From assembly GCA_023374025.1 (NCBI GenBank), contig SIJG01000028.1, positions 156,695 to 220,694 of the forward strand: DNA of 64,000 nt. The letters run 5' to 3'. The notes under the pieces are model-generated. The model saw only the letters and a program-made list of their open reading frames with translations. It did not search any database and was not told the DNA's origin. Below are positions 44,129 through 56,391 of the stretch, in pieces. Source of the stretch: Heterodera schachtii. Lineage: Eukaryota; Nematoda; Chromadorea; Rhabditida; Heteroderidae. A program made the translations under genes and the position numbers. Position 1 is the first letter of the stretch. Every line of letters begins with the position of its first letter.

Positions 44129-45772
44129 ATTCTTTCGTTTTTTTTTCATAACTGAAATTTCGTAGTAAAAAAAGTCAGACAAATGTTTGTTCAGCACAAT
44201 CGGATATTTAGCGAAGACGGAGCGCCAATAGCCTTTTTAGGAGAAATTGAATTTTGATGTAAATTTTAAAAATACCAGAATCATTTTTCTTCTGATGGAC
44301 AATGAGACTTTTGTCACCACTGATTTCGATGTCCTCGTGACAAGCGAAGGAATCCCAACAATTTTCTTGGAATTTTAAAAACACCTGAAAATAAATAATT
44401 AATATTTTTTAATAATTATTATATAATAATTTATTTAAAAAATTAAAAATTATTTTTACCGTAAAATATTTTTATTTTATTTTTCTCTCCCATTCATTCA
44501 CCTTTTTCTGTTTCTGCTTCTCAATTTCACTGATTTTTTCCAAAATTTTCTTCTGATCATTTTGCGATTGTAAGAATGCTTAAAATAAAAAACAATTAAT
44601 TAAAACAACAATAAAATAAATTTAATAATTATTCCTATGGTTTTAGCATTTTTTCGCAGAATCGGTCGAGTTTTAAGATTTTCTCTGATTGTATAAATTC
44701 TGATGCCAGTCAAAATGACTGATGATACAAAATATTCTCAATAATTAAAGGATTCGAAAAATGTTCAATTGAGCAGTTACCAAAGAAAAGCCGAAAATTT
44801 TAATTATTCGTTAAATTGTCCTTGCCTTTTGTCTGTTGTTGTTGCTGCTTCTCAATTTCACCAATTCTCTCCAAAATTGCTTTCAAATGATCTTCCGAAA
44901 CTGAAATTTAAGGCAATTTTTTAATAAATTTTTTAAAATTGTTGTTAAGTAACAAAATATATCTGAAAATATCATATTATATTTTTGTAAAAGATGCTTA
45001 TTACCATCTTTTGTCGGAGTTTTCCTGTCTTCTTGCTGTTCATCTTCTTCTTCTTCTTCTTCTTCTTCATTCAGACTGAACCCATCATCATTCATTCCTC
45101 AAAATAAAATTTAATGAAATAAATAAACAAAAAATAATAATTTTGGCTTTATTTAAAAAAAAAGTTATTTTCTAAATATTTTTTTAGGGCATTTCTTTTT
45201 TTGAAACAAAACAAATTTTATGAAATTTTACAGAATAAAAAGGACTCTTGGAGCTATAAATGATACAAAGAATGAATGTTAATTTGGGTGGTGCTTCTAT
45301 AAAATGCTATAGTTTCAACTTTTCAAATAATTTTGGGGTATTTTTTTTATTATTGTCGTCTGAACTGAAGAAAGTCAAATTTTTCGCTTTCTTTTATTAA
45401 TAAAATTCAAAATAATTTCTTTGATTTTAATAAATTTCAAAATAATTTCTTTTATTATATAATTTTCTTACCGTACCTCCTCAATTATGCTTAAATTCTC
45501 TACCGTATCCGTCTTGTCCAAACACTTCAGAACTCGCAACAGATGGCTCCATTGTTTTCGCTCGATTCAACTCAGCAATTCTGGCAATCAGAACACTCAT
45601 TTCCTCCGATGGGCTTAGATTTGGAAAAATTGCTGAAAAAAAAAATTAATTAAAAAATTAATTTTAGCAAATTTGATTATTGAAAAATGTTTTTATTATT
45701 GTATTTTAATTATTTACGTTGGAGAGGAGAAAATTCGTCCGCTGATGATGAAGAAGTCGTGAATGATGACAT
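44129..45772 (-). CDS. Locus E: coiled-coil/SPRY gene lacking the last two SPRY exons
   Basis: ATG is at 45772 (MSSFTTSSSSADEF). Exons: 45718-45772, 45504-45632 (SPSEE, GQDGYG), 45005-45097 (MNDDGFSLN and a run of Glu, then QEDRKTPTKD), i 44826-44900, ii 44502-44578, SPRY a 44276-44384, b 44129-44232 (WRSVFAKYPIVLNKH, FFYYEI). It is the segmental duplicate of locus A with a single cassette. The intron after exon i begins GCAAGG, a GC donor close to the AG|GCAAGT consensus. Exons c and d are missing: unrelated sequence begins about 60 bp into the next intron. It would yield a coiled-coil protein with half a SPRY domain. Confidence 0.75.
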
Positions 45773-45877
45773 TTAATTTTAAAATCTAAAAATTTATTTT
45801 AATTTGTTTAATGAATTTAGAAAAACATGAGCAAATGAAGGCGCTAAATTCTGCTATCGCCGCTGTAATTATGCACT

Positions 45878-45885
45878 TATTTATA
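45878..45885 (-). promoter_or_regulatory. TATA-box-like TATAAATA upstream of locus E
   Basis: It lies about 106 bp upstream of the ATG, in the same block as at loci A and C. The flank beyond, to 46480, is also conserved. Confidence 0.5.
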
Positions 45886-46480
45886 GGCCAAAAAGTAAAT
45901 AAATTTATTGGCAAAACGATGACCCAAAATTGGAGAAAATGCGATGGGCAAAAGATAAGAATAATAAATATTTGAATAACTCATCATAATTTTCTTCCGT
46001 TTTTATCTTTTATTTATTCAAATTAATGCCTTTTAGTGTTGGGCAAATGGTGACCCAAAAAATGGGCAAAACTGCGGGGGAAAGAAAGAGTTGGGAAAAG
46101 GGCAAAAAAGTTGAGATAAAAACTTTGTTAAAAATAAAAAAATGCATAAAATAATAAAAGATGGTTTAATTATGGAGAATACTTATATTTTTTGGAATTA
46201 AATCATAACATAATTGGCCAAAAAAGGGCAAGTGTTAAATTTCTGCTCTTTTCACGCGTCAATAAATAATATATTCAATTATAAACATCAATTTTAAAAA
46301 AATCTTAAAAACCCATGGTTTGGCGGACAATGAAAAATTTTTTTGCGCCTGAAAATCTTAAATTATGTTTGATTTGCAATTATTCAACCAAAATGGATAA
46401 AGAATGAGTCAATTTTGGAAAATTCATTTATTGACATGTTTTTCCAATTTTTTGGCAACTTTTTAGATACATATTTCGCG
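45886..46480 (-). promoter_or_regulatory. Conserved 5' flank of locus E
   Basis: It matches 12764-13330 and 33811-34130 (GGCAAATGGTGACCCAAAAA and AACTGCGGGGGAAAG). No gene lies inside. Confidence 0.45.
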
Positions 46481-46559
46481 ATTTTTAGCACCTAAAAAGA
46501 CCTGAAGAGGGGTTTAGCATCTGTTTTGGCATTTTCGAACTTTAGCACCTATTTTTCCT

Positions 46560-46910
46560 TTTCCCAGTAAATAGTGAACGGGACTGGGACTGACAAATGA
46601 GCGAATAGCAGCCGATAATAATATGACAAAGTACCGAAATTGGCGTAACAAAGGCCAAAGTGGGACAAAAGACCGAAACGCAACAAAGCAAACGGCCAAA
46701 GGAAAAGAAGGCCGAAATGTAATTAAAAACGACTAAAATGACAAATGGCCGAAATATAATGAAGCGATCGGCCAATGAGACAAAGGGCCTAAATGTAACG
46801 GAGCAAACGGCCAAAGGGACAAAGGGCCAAATGTGATAAGTCGATCGGCCATTGGGACAAAAGGCCGAAATATAATAAATCGAAAGACCAGTGGGATAAA
46901 TGGTGCTGGG
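46560..46910. repeat. About 39-bp minisatellite, second copy
   Basis: Units of GATCGGCCAATGAGACAAAGG recur about seven times, as at 13395-13660. The minus frame 46542-46931 is made of the repeat. Confidence 0.75.
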
Positions 46911-48400
46911 TCGTTTCTTAAAAACTGCCACTATGAGCGTTTCTTAAAACCGCCAGGGCGTTTCTTGGGGGATGAATTTTTGAGAAAATTTTCCAATTCT
47001 TAGTGGTGTATTTTATAAAAAATTTTTGGTCGATTCTTAGGGCTGTATTTTCGGTTTTTATTGCATTTTTGTTAACAAAATTACCAAAAAATGTCAAAAT
47101 AGTGACACCAATTTTGGACCAAATTTTCTCGCCTCGTCGGCCGGCAAATTTAAAGGAGGAGGAGCATCAAAATAAAACGGGAAATCAGCTCAACCTAAAT
47201 GTCTTATTTTTGTTGTTGTTTTGCATTTTTGTTTTTACTTTTTTGACATTAAATAAATAAACGCTTTAGTCTCAAAAAAGCACAAATTTTGAAAATTTGA
47301 GCAAGCAGCATTGCTTCGATGCTAACCAAAAAGCCTTTTACAGCTCAAATTCTCGACCGGAATCAGGGCTGGACGAAATTTCGTGTCGGTTTCGTTTCGT
47401 CCTACATTTTCGGCACTTTTTGAGTTTCGTTTTCGTGTTTCGTTTTCGTCCGCTAAAGTTTTTTCGTTTCGTTTTCGGTTTCGGTTTTTAAAATTTTGGA
47501 TTTTTGTTTCGTTTTCGTTTTCGTCAGAGCAATATTTTACGAAAAAGACGAAAATATTTACACCCTTAAGAATGACTGTTTTGGTAAGAAATAATACGTT
47601 TTATCATTTAAGTATTGTTGTTTAGTGGTGAAAACAGCAGGTTTATGTTGTGCTGTGCATTCATGTTCGATCCCGCATGCCCGCACTTTATTTCACCGAT
47701 TTTTTAATCATGTTTTTACCGATTTTAATTAGAAAATCTGCTATGAAATAGCACTCAAATTTTCAAAAATTTCCCCGGCGTCGCCTATTGGCGCCGCCGG
47801 AGCCACCTCCCATTCACAAACTTTTTAAAAAAATACACCGCAAAAAAATTGTTTGAAAATCTGTTTTTTTCAGCACGTTTTCACCGAAATGTACGATTTG
47901 CTTATTTCTTCCCCAAAAATTGTTAAAATCCATAATGGGATGTGAAAAACATAATATTTAATATTTTTTGTCATTGATGTTCTTTATTTTGAAAATTTTT
48001 TGGTCACACCTCTGTCTTAGAGCCACATCCGCTTTTCCACCTACTAGGATCTTCATTCCTTCAGTTAGAGGATACAATTTTAAAGTTTTATGTTTCTTAA
48101 TTATGAGTGAAATAAGTTAGCAAAAAATTTTCGGTTTTTTCGTTTCGTTTCGTACGAAAACGGTTATTTTTTCGTTTTCGTGTTTCGTTTTCGTCCGTCA
48201 AAATTTTTTCGTTTCGTTTTTCGTTTTCGGTTTTCAAAATATTTTTTTTCGTTTCTTGTTTCGTTTTCGTATCTAATGCGCTTTTTCGTTTCGTTTTCGT
48301 ATACGAAAAATTTTTTTGTGATTTTCGCACAGCCCTGCTGTGGATATGGTAATGAGGAGAAATTTTTTAAATTTTATAGCAATTAGAGAGCATTTGGTCA
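46911..48400. repeat. Insert with TTTCGTTTTCG simple repeats
   Basis: This stretch interrupts the alignment between the 13.6-13.9 kb and 46.9-48.5 kb duplicates. Two tracts, 47366-47545 and 48110-48345, are made of TTTCGTTTTCG-type units. The left tract starts with CAGGGCTGGACGAAATTTCG and the right ends near CGCACAGCCCTGCTG, so they could be the two ends of one element with CAGGGCTG termini. A hairpin motif is at 47775-47800. Confidence 0.5.
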
Positions 48401-48411
48401 ATTTGGTCTGA

Positions 48412-48760
48412 GTGAATTCGCCGCACCGCCCGGCGAAAAAGTGTCCGCGCCGGACACAACGCCAAGCAGTAGCAGCAGCAACAGCAGCAGCCGATGGGCC
48501 CATTTGGGTGATCCGCTGGAAGCGGGCGACATCATGTACACCAAACAGATGGCGCAAGAAGAATAGTGTTGGTTTTATCACTGAATTGATAAAGTCCCAG
48601 AATGATGTTGACAAGCTTCTCTATTATCTTTATCATAATATTCGCTTTGATATTTGGCCACAGCAGCGGAGGCATGCAGCAGCACATTCCTGCCGATTCA
48701 AATTCGTCCTCCTCCGTCGTGTGGTCGCCTTTCCCAGTCCTTTCTCCGCCTCCCTAAATT
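48412..48760 (+). pseudogene. Captured gene fragment with Ser/Ala-rich stretch
   Basis: Unlike its surroundings this segment is GC-rich. One plus frame encodes EFAAPPGEKVSAPDTTPSSS, a Ser/Asn run, WAHLGDPLEAGDIMYTKQMA and a stop at about 48566. Another frame downstream gives SGGMQQHIPADSNSSS. I do not recognise a family. The 48565-48680 part is duplicated at 13910-14030. It may be a gene fragment moved by a repeat. Confidence 0.3.
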
Positions 48761-49480
48761 GCTCCTATTAATTGATTCGAATGGTTTTGTAACTATCACC
48801 GATTTTGCCGTACGCTTCGTAATCGTGCCATCGTTTGTCTCAAATTCGACACGTTTTCCATTTGTCAGCTCAGTTGAACAAGGGCGCTATGATCAGGCAA
48901 AAATTAGGACCAATCCAGGGGCTTGAATCTTCACTACTTTCAGTTATTTTTTCAAATTTTATAAATAGGGATTTGTTTTTAGGCAAATGCCTAAAACTTC
49001 TGCGCACTTTATAAGCTCAAATAAGTATGAAAAGCTTTTCTAAAAAATTCTTAACAAAAATGCAATAAAACGAAAAATATACCCTTAAGAAATGAACCGA
49101 AAAAATTTCAGAAAATACGCCGCAAAGAATGAAAAATTTTTCAAAATGGTCCCCGAAATTTAATCATATTTTTTTCTTGTTTTTTTAAAGTGTTCTTATT
49201 CGAAAAAAACTTTTAAACAATTGAAATATAACACAAAATTAAGTTTTTTGATTAATTTTTATTTCCTTTGGCTCCTAAAAAGCGTTCACATACAATTTTA
49301 TTCCTCTATTTTATGCCTATTTTGCGATTTTTCGTGCTTAAACTAAGCCCTACTGTATAATATAAAATTCTATTAATTAATTATCCATTCCGGCACCAAC
49401 CTTTTTATTAATCTTATTAAAAACAAATAAAAACATTTTCAATACAAATTAAAATTAAAATAACAATTAAAAATCAATAT

Positions 49481-49672
49481 ATGAATAAAAAAATAATTAT
49501 CAATATGAGATTGAAACGGGAAATGAAGGAGTTTTCATCAATTTTATCAACACATGTTTCTTCTGCAGATTTTGCTAAAACCAAAATTTTTTTAAATCAA
49601 ATTTATGAAAAATATTTTGGTATTAAAAACCAATTTTATTTTGATGTATCGCACCTAAAAATCCTCATTTGA
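49481..49672 (+). other. Short Lys-rich frame in duplicated block
   Basis: A 63-codon frame (NMRLKREMKEFSSI, FLNQIYEKYFGI) is open here, while the direct duplicate at 14765-14960 has changes that break it. It could be a small gene with a decayed duplicate, or chance. No splice signals are evident. Confidence 0.2.
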
Positions 49673-49870
49673 AATCCTCAAATATACCAATATTATTAAT
49701 AAAAAATAAATTGGTTAATTTATTCTTCTAGCGAAAAATCAATTTTTAAAAACGATTTTTCTTGAAACATAGACGATTTAAAAATATGATTTTCATGATT
49801 AATTCAAAAAAAATAAATTGTTTGAGGCTCCAATGAGGAGATTTTCAAAAGTTTGATTTGGAATCCTGGA

Positions 49871-50461
49871 TTAAAAATGAAAATGTTTTTTTCCAAACTT
49901 GAAAATGGCATTGGTATTGTGCCCACATGCAAATTCTGTGCCCGTTCCGTGCCGATTATCCACCGTTTTCTCGATTATAATGGCTATAAACGCAGTCGGA
50001 TAAAACAATACCAGAGTAAGTGAGCTCAGTGGTGCCAGTATTAAAGCCCCAGCATCCAGCACATGCTCTTTGATGTCTTCCCAGGCTTTTTCAATTGATT
50101 GGCCAATCTGAAAGGGAGTGGTGGTGCCGTTATGACTCCATTTTAAAAGCAAAAGCGGAAGAAGCGAACACTTATGCGGAACCCAGGTCCAGGTCCATGC
50201 CTTTTTCAAAAGACCAATCACTGTGTGTCTCTGTAAGTTTTGTGTGCCAAATGGTCCTGCGTAATTCTCAAATGGGCCTAAGTCAAGCACCGTAGCCCCT
50301 CTTCGAGTGCAGTGATAAATTCTTCGTTCGATTTGGCCACAAATTGTTTGGCCTAAAGAGGAAAAAGCTGTCAATTGCTTTTTTAAAACTCTAAAGGCTT
50401 TAATTTGACCAATATAATTCAAAAAAAAATTCTTACATTTTTTGCAAATTGGCAAATTCAT
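49871..50461 (-). CDS. Hypothetical 196-residue frame
   Basis: An uninterrupted minus-strand frame in AT-rich DNA. It contains a hydrophobic C-terminal stretch (LSSLTLVLFYPTAFIAIII). Within it, splice-like signals suggest smaller exons: after CTTTAG near 50350 a different frame reads AKQFVAKSNEEFITALEEGL, and after CTTTCAG near 50107 the main frame reads IGQSIEKAWEDIKEHVLDAG. I do not recognise it. Either a real exon cluster or a decayed gene is possible. Confidence 0.3.
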   Translation of the reverse strand: MNLPICKKCKNFFLNYIGQIKAFRVLKKQLTAFSSLGQTICGQIERRIYHCTRRGATVLDLGPFENYAGPFGTQNLQRHTVIGLLKKAWTWTWVPHKCSLLPLLLLKWSHNGTTTPFQIGQSIEKAWEDIKEHVLDAGALILAPLSSLTLVLFYPTAFIAIIIEKTVDNRHGTGTEFACGHNTNAIFKFGKKHFHF

Positions 50462-52019
50462 TCATGGCACAAAATCACAATGCTTGACTTTGGCTAGAGA
50501 TAAAATTATTTTATTATTTTAGACAATTAAAAATAAAAATAATAAAAATGAATGTTACATGCAAAGTATTGGCTCAACTTTTTTCCCATAAAAATCACAC
50601 TTCTGCTGGCAAAATGAATGCCGCCAATGAAGAAAAAAGCAGCCGAAGATGGCTAACCTTAATAAATTTTTTTAATAAATTAAAATTTAAAAAATGTCCA
50701 CTTAAAAATAAATTTTTTTTTAATTATTGGACTGTACGAATTATTAAAAAATAATTTACGAATGAATTGACAAATGAATGAATGAATTAATTAATGGACA
50801 AAAGTGAAAATCTTTTCCAGTGAATTTGCTTAATGTGTTCCACGGATTCATCAGCACAAATGCTTTACAGAAATATTTTACCAATAAAAATGAATAATTT
50901 ATTATAAATGCATAAATAACAGCAAAATAAGTATTGATATAAAATTAATTTGTTTATATTTTCATTTTTTAAATTAAATAACTTATTTAACACAACATTG
51001 AATTATTGAAACCTCAAGGAGGCCATTAATTAGGGATGGAATCGGTGGTAATTAATCATTCCCGAGTCTCAGCATATAACTATTTTAGATTCATCAAGTT
51101 CAAGAATCTTTAGCATTTTTTAGAATAATCTTGCCACGATTGATTAATTTAACTTTTATTAATTTGGTTTTTTAATGATTTTTTAAATTAAATTTTTGAA
51201 TACAATTAAAAGACTTTTCTGGCACCACAATTCATAAATTTCCCATGGCACGGGTGACGGACGACAAATTTTTTTTCTCAGGTCATCGGCAGCAAAAATT
51301 TGAACTCCTGTTTTTTTACAATTTTTCGATTTTGAGTAAAATTTTTAAAGTTTTACTATGTTTTCTTAAGAATTTTTCGAAAATTGCGGATAGAAATGCT
51401 AAAAAGCCGAAATCATTTTTTAAGTGACAAACCAAAAAATAAAGGTATCTTTAGGTGTTTAAAATGAACTGTATTAAAAAATGAGCGGAAAATTTTGTTT
51501 TTTTGTCCTTCTCTCGTAAAATGCTAATCGCTAAAAAATTACCAAAAAATCATAGTGATCGTCACAAATAATAAATTAATTAATTTTCCATTACAGCACC
51601 AAACTTTTTATTATTTCTCAAAACAAAAACATTTTCAATATAAATCAAAATAAAAAAACAAACAAAAAAAAAATATATGAATTAAAAAACATATCAATAT
51701 GTAATTTCAAATGGGGATGAAGGAATTTCCATTAATTTCAAGAACATCCAACAGGTTTATTTGTTCGTCAGATTTAGCTAAAAAGTGAATTTATTTAAGT
51801 AAAAATTTATGGAAAATATATTTTATGCACTACCGTATTTTTATTATTTCACGCGGCATTTTCCTGCTACGGTGCTAGGTCGTTCCACAAAAAAGCTCAG
51901 TGTGGGCGATAAAATTATATAAATAAATTTAATTATTCAATTTACAAAACACGGTGCCGTCCGGTTAACACTAATGTACGGCGGGACGCGTCATTTTCAA
52001 ATTTTTTAATTTTTCAATT
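50462..52019. other. AT-rich region without a recognised gene
   Basis: 50700-50990 is an inverted copy of 36900-37110. TAGGGATGGAATCGG near 51035 resembles the ends of the hAT-like family. GGTGCTAGGTCG near 51872 recurs at 58762. Nothing else is supported. Confidence 0.4.
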
Positions 52020-54125
52020 TTTCAATAATCAGAAAAAAAACAGCAAAGATAAAGAAAATGATAAGAAATACAACTACAAAGACAAAAAAATAATAAGAAA
52101 TACAACTACAAAGACAAATAGAAATAGCCAGAAACACGACCAGAAAAGCAAAGTATATATATCAGAAACGAAAAATACATAAAAACTAGAAAATAATCAG
52201 AATACAACAGCAAACACAAATGAAAATGATGATAAGAAATACAACTACAAAGACAAAAAAATAATAAGAAATACAACTACAAAGACAAATAGAAATAGCC
52301 AGAAACACGACCAGAAAAGCAAAGTATATATATCAGAAACGAAAATACATAAAAACTAGAAAATAATCAGAATACAACAGCAAATACAAATGAAAATGAT
52401 AAGAAATACAACTATAAAGACAAATAAAAACAATCAGAAAATCAAAGCATATATTATCAGAAACGAAAAATACATGAAAACCAGAAAATAATCAGAAAAA
52501 AACAGCAAAGATAAAGAAAATGATAAGAAATACAACTACAAAGACAAAAAATAATAAGAAATACAACTACAAAGACAAATAGAAATAGCCAGAAACACGA
52601 CCAGAAAAGCAAAGTATATATATCAGAAACGAAAAATACATAAAAACTAGAAAATAATCAGAATACAACAGCAAATACAAATGAAAATGATAAGAAATAC
52701 AACTATAAAGACAAATAAAAACAATCAGAAAATCAAAGCATATATTATCAGAAACGAAAAATACATGAAAACCAGAAAATAATCAGAAAAAAAACAGCAA
52801 AGATAAAGAAAATGATAAGAAATACAACTACAAAGACAAAAAAATAATAAGAAATACAACTACAAAGACAAATAGAAATAGCCAGAAACACGACCAGAAA
52901 AGCAAAGTATATATATCAGAAACGAAAAATACATAAAAACTAGAAAATAATCAGAATACAACAGCAAACACAAATGAAAATGATGATAAGAAATACAACT
53001 ACAAAGACAAAAAAATAATAAGAAATACAACTACAAAGACAAATAGAAATAGCCAGAAACACGACCAGAAAAGCAAAGTATATATATCAGAAACGAAAAT
53101 ACATAAAAACTAGAAAATAATCAGAATACAACAGCAAATACAAATGAAAATGATAAGAAATACAACTATAAAGACAAATAAAAACAATCAGAAAATCAAA
53201 GCATATATTATCAGAAACGAAAAATACATGAAAACCAGAAAATAATCAGAAAAAAAACAGCAAAGATAAAGAAAATGATAAGAAATACAACTACAAAGAC
53301 AAAAAAATAATAAGAAATACAACTACAAAGACAAATAGAAATAGCCAGAAACACGACCAGAAAAGCAAAGTATATATATCAGAAACGAAAAATACATAAA
53401 AACTAGAAAATAATCAGAATACAACAGCAAAGACAAAAGAAAATGATGATAAAAAATACAACTACAAAGACAAAACAAATGATAAGAAATACAACTACAA
53501 AGACAAATAGAAATACCCAGAAACACGATCAGAAAAGCAAAGTATATATATCAGAAACGAAAAATACATAAAAACTAGAAAATAATCAGAATACAACAGC
53601 AAATACAAATGAAAATGATAAGAAATACAACTATAAAGACAAATAAAAACAATCAGAAAATCAAAGCATATATTATCAGAAACGAAAAATACATGAAAAC
53701 CAGAAAATAATCAGAAAAAAACAGCAAAGATAAAGAAAATGATAAGAAATACAACTACAATGACAAAAAAATAATAAGAAATACAACTACAAAGACAAAT
53801 AGAAATAGCCAGAAACACGACCAGAAAAGCAAAGTATATATATCAGAAACGAAAAATACATAAAAACTAGAAAATAATCAGAATACAACAGCAAAGACAA
53901 AAGAAAATGATGATAAAAAATACAACTACAAAGACAAAACAAATGATAAGAAATACAACTACAAAGACAAATAGAAATACCCAGAAACACGATCAGAAAA
54001 GCAAAGTATATATATCAGAAACGAAAAATACATAAAAACTAGAAAATAATCAGAATACAACAGCAAATACAAATGAAAATGATAAGAAATACAACTATAA
54101 AGACAAATAAAAACGACCAGAAAAA
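52020..54125. repeat. Higher-order AAGAAATACAACTACAAAGAC minisatellite
   Basis: The marker GCCAGAAACACGAC (or its CCC variant) is at about 52127, 52298, 52588, 52881, 53052, 53344, 53517, 53808 and 53980. Spacings are 171, 290, 293, 171, 292, 173, 291 and 172, an alternating pattern that forms a roughly 463-bp higher-order unit in about 4.5 copies. Each unit is made of shorter GATAAGAAATACAACTACAA units. Two identical 67-codon minus frames are repeat by-products. Confidence 0.9.
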
Positions 54126-54479
54126 TTATCAAGATCTCAAAAAAACATTAAAAAATGCAAAAAGTTAAAAATATATTCCAAGCATGTATAAAAACCTCGA
54201 AATAGATAATATGCATAAAAAACTTTGGAAAAATATGTAAGTCCCAACTAAGTATTTTATGATTAAAACTTTAGGTCTAGGGGGCCATTCTCGACAAAGG
54301 AAAAGCGAGTGAAGTTTGGGCAGCATATTAAGGATTTAAAAAATAAATTGTTTAATTGTGAAAAATACAATACGACTAATTTAAAAGTATTTAAATTTTG
54401 ATTTTTTAACGAATTAAAACGACGACAACTAAAGTTGGAGATTGCCATTGGCAAAAAACAAATAATTATTATTATTTGA

Positions 54480-54640
54480 ACACTCATAATTTCTTCCCTC
54501 ATTTTCTTTTATTTATTCATAATTTGCCTTTTATTGTGGGCAAATTGTGACCCAAAAAGATGGGCAAAAATCGTGGGAAAGAGGTGGGAAACTGCAAAAG
54601 AAAATTTGAGATGAAAAAACTTAACCAAAAGTAAAAAAAT
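54480..54640 (-). promoter_or_regulatory. Orphan copy of the SPRY-gene 5' flank
   Basis: GCCTTTTATTGTGGGCAAATTGTGACCCAAAAAG and neighbouring strings match the blocks upstream of loci A, C and E, in the same orientation. No family gene lies on its downstream (lower-coordinate) side; the minisatellite is there instead. It is either a remnant of a lost gene or a mobile copy. Confidence 0.4.
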
Positions 54641-55365
54641 GTTCTTGGTGATTTCAAGGTTGTGCTAGTCACGAATCGGACACCAATTTTGACAAATCTC
54701 ATATCCGAATCCGAACCGAAAATTTAAGCTATTTTGCTTTTTTGCTTAAATTTAGGTTAGTGATTCGAATTGAATTAAAATTGGAAATATTTTTGTTAAA
54801 ACTAACATTAGTGTTATAAGTTAATAGCTTTTGGGCTTTAATTAATAAATTGATAAATGAATTTTAATTATAAATTAATCATCAATTTTATTCAACATAA
54901 TTAAACTTTTTTCTTTTTTCAACTCGGCTTGGATTATTTCCTAAATTTCCCTGTCGCCTATTTGTCCATCGCACAGTGCAGTTGTCTCCCATGACCACCT
55001 CTGCTGTTGACCATTGTCCATTCATTATTTTGCTTCTTGCATTTCTCCCCATTTCGCTCGTCCGCCACTTTTCCAATCAATAGGTCCATTCATATGTTCT
55101 CTCTGCTGCCGATGTGTGTTATCTTTTTATGGCTTTTTTCGGTGCCAATGAGGATTTTTATTTTGAAAATGGTTTGATTTGGAGTTTTTTTTTATAGGTT
55201 TTTGGGAATATTTGGACATAATAACACAAAATTTGCTTTTTGGTTTCTATCTGGTAAATATTGATCATATGATCCAGAGCCAAAAATGGTCGAAATATAT
55301 ACCAATCGATAGCTCTCGGTCTGTAATCTAAGAATCCGAAAGAATTTTTCTGCGGCAACCAATCC
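54641..55365. other. AT-rich spacer
   Basis: 54950-55080 is a little GC-richer (GCACAGTGCAGTTGTCTCCC) with a short minus frame that I do not recognise. No other feature. Confidence 0.3.
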
Positions 55366-55373
55366 CTGATGAG

Positions 55374-56014
55374 TAGGGCTGCTAATTTTATGTAAATACA
55401 TATTTTTTTCATGGATTCTCCATAGCCTAATTAGTGGGAAAAACACTTTCTTTTTTGTGTTTGCGAACAAAAGTTGGGACTTTTATTTACATATTTTTAC
55501 ATATTTCGGAGTTTTTCTACATATTACATATGTACATATTTTTATACATATTTTGGACTTTTTCGCATTTTTTTGTACATATTTTGCAATTTTTGAGGAT
55601 TTTTTAAGGAAAATTTTTAGATGCCCCAAAAAAATTGCAATTTTTTCGTACACATTTATATTTTTTTCATATTTTGAGAATTTATAGAAATTTTTTGTGA
55701 AAAATAAAAAAAAAAATTTTGAAAATGTATCCCTAAAAAACGATTATTTTTCAAAAAAATGAGATACCAAAAATTAATATTAATGTACTAAAATGTGATT
55801 CTAAGCCTATTTTGGTCATTTTTATGGTATTTTGTGCCTGTTTCACTTTTTACGAAGAATTTTTACCCAAAAAATTACCATTTAAAAAATTTTATTTACA
55901 TATTTTAGTACATATTTGGGGTTTTTGTACATATTTCATACATATTTTAGCATTTTTTATACATATTTTATTTACATAATTCGCAAATTTTGTTACATAA
56001 AATTAGCAGCCCTA
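55374..56014. mobile_element. hAT-like element, 641 bp, with perfect 8-bp TSD
   Basis: The ends TAGGGCTGCTAATTTTATGT and ACATAAAATTAGCAGCCCTA are inverted for 22 bp. CTGATGAG is present directly on both sides (55366-55373 and 56015-56022). The interior is AT-rich with many TTTACATATTTT units and no transposase. The perfect target duplication suggests a comparatively young insertion. Confidence 0.88.
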
Positions 56015-56391
56015 CTGATGAGTTACATACCCGGGACTGAAATGGCTTTGGGACTGAACCGTCCAAACCTTTAAACGCATGGATTTACGACCAAATACAT
56101 ATCATTCGATTCCGCACGGTCTGCTAAGCATGAATCCAAAAGAATTTTTGGATAAAAATCAAATTGACAAAAGTTATGGGTCCTCGAAAATATCAGAAAC
56201 TGACTTTGATTAAAAAATTAATTTAGGTGAGCCAAAAAAACGAAATAAATTAATTAAATAGGCAAAACAATTGATTTTTGTTTTTTGGTAAATAAATAAA
56301 ATAAAATCGGCAAAACCAATTAGATTTTTTTTGTTTATCTTAAAAATAAACATTAACTACACGTTTAGATTAATTTTTATTGGAAAATAAA

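Noticed and set aside
46542..46931. 129-codon minus frame
   Set aside because: Same minisatellite as 13395-13660, open by repetition.
47297..47625. Phe/Arg/Val-rich frames (FRFRF pattern)
   Set aside because: Produced by the TTTCGTTTTCG simple repeat; the same appears at 48110-48345 on both strands.
53323..53990. Two identical 67-codon Cys/Phe-rich frames on the minus strand
   Set aside because: They are the same minisatellite unit read twice; no splice or start context.
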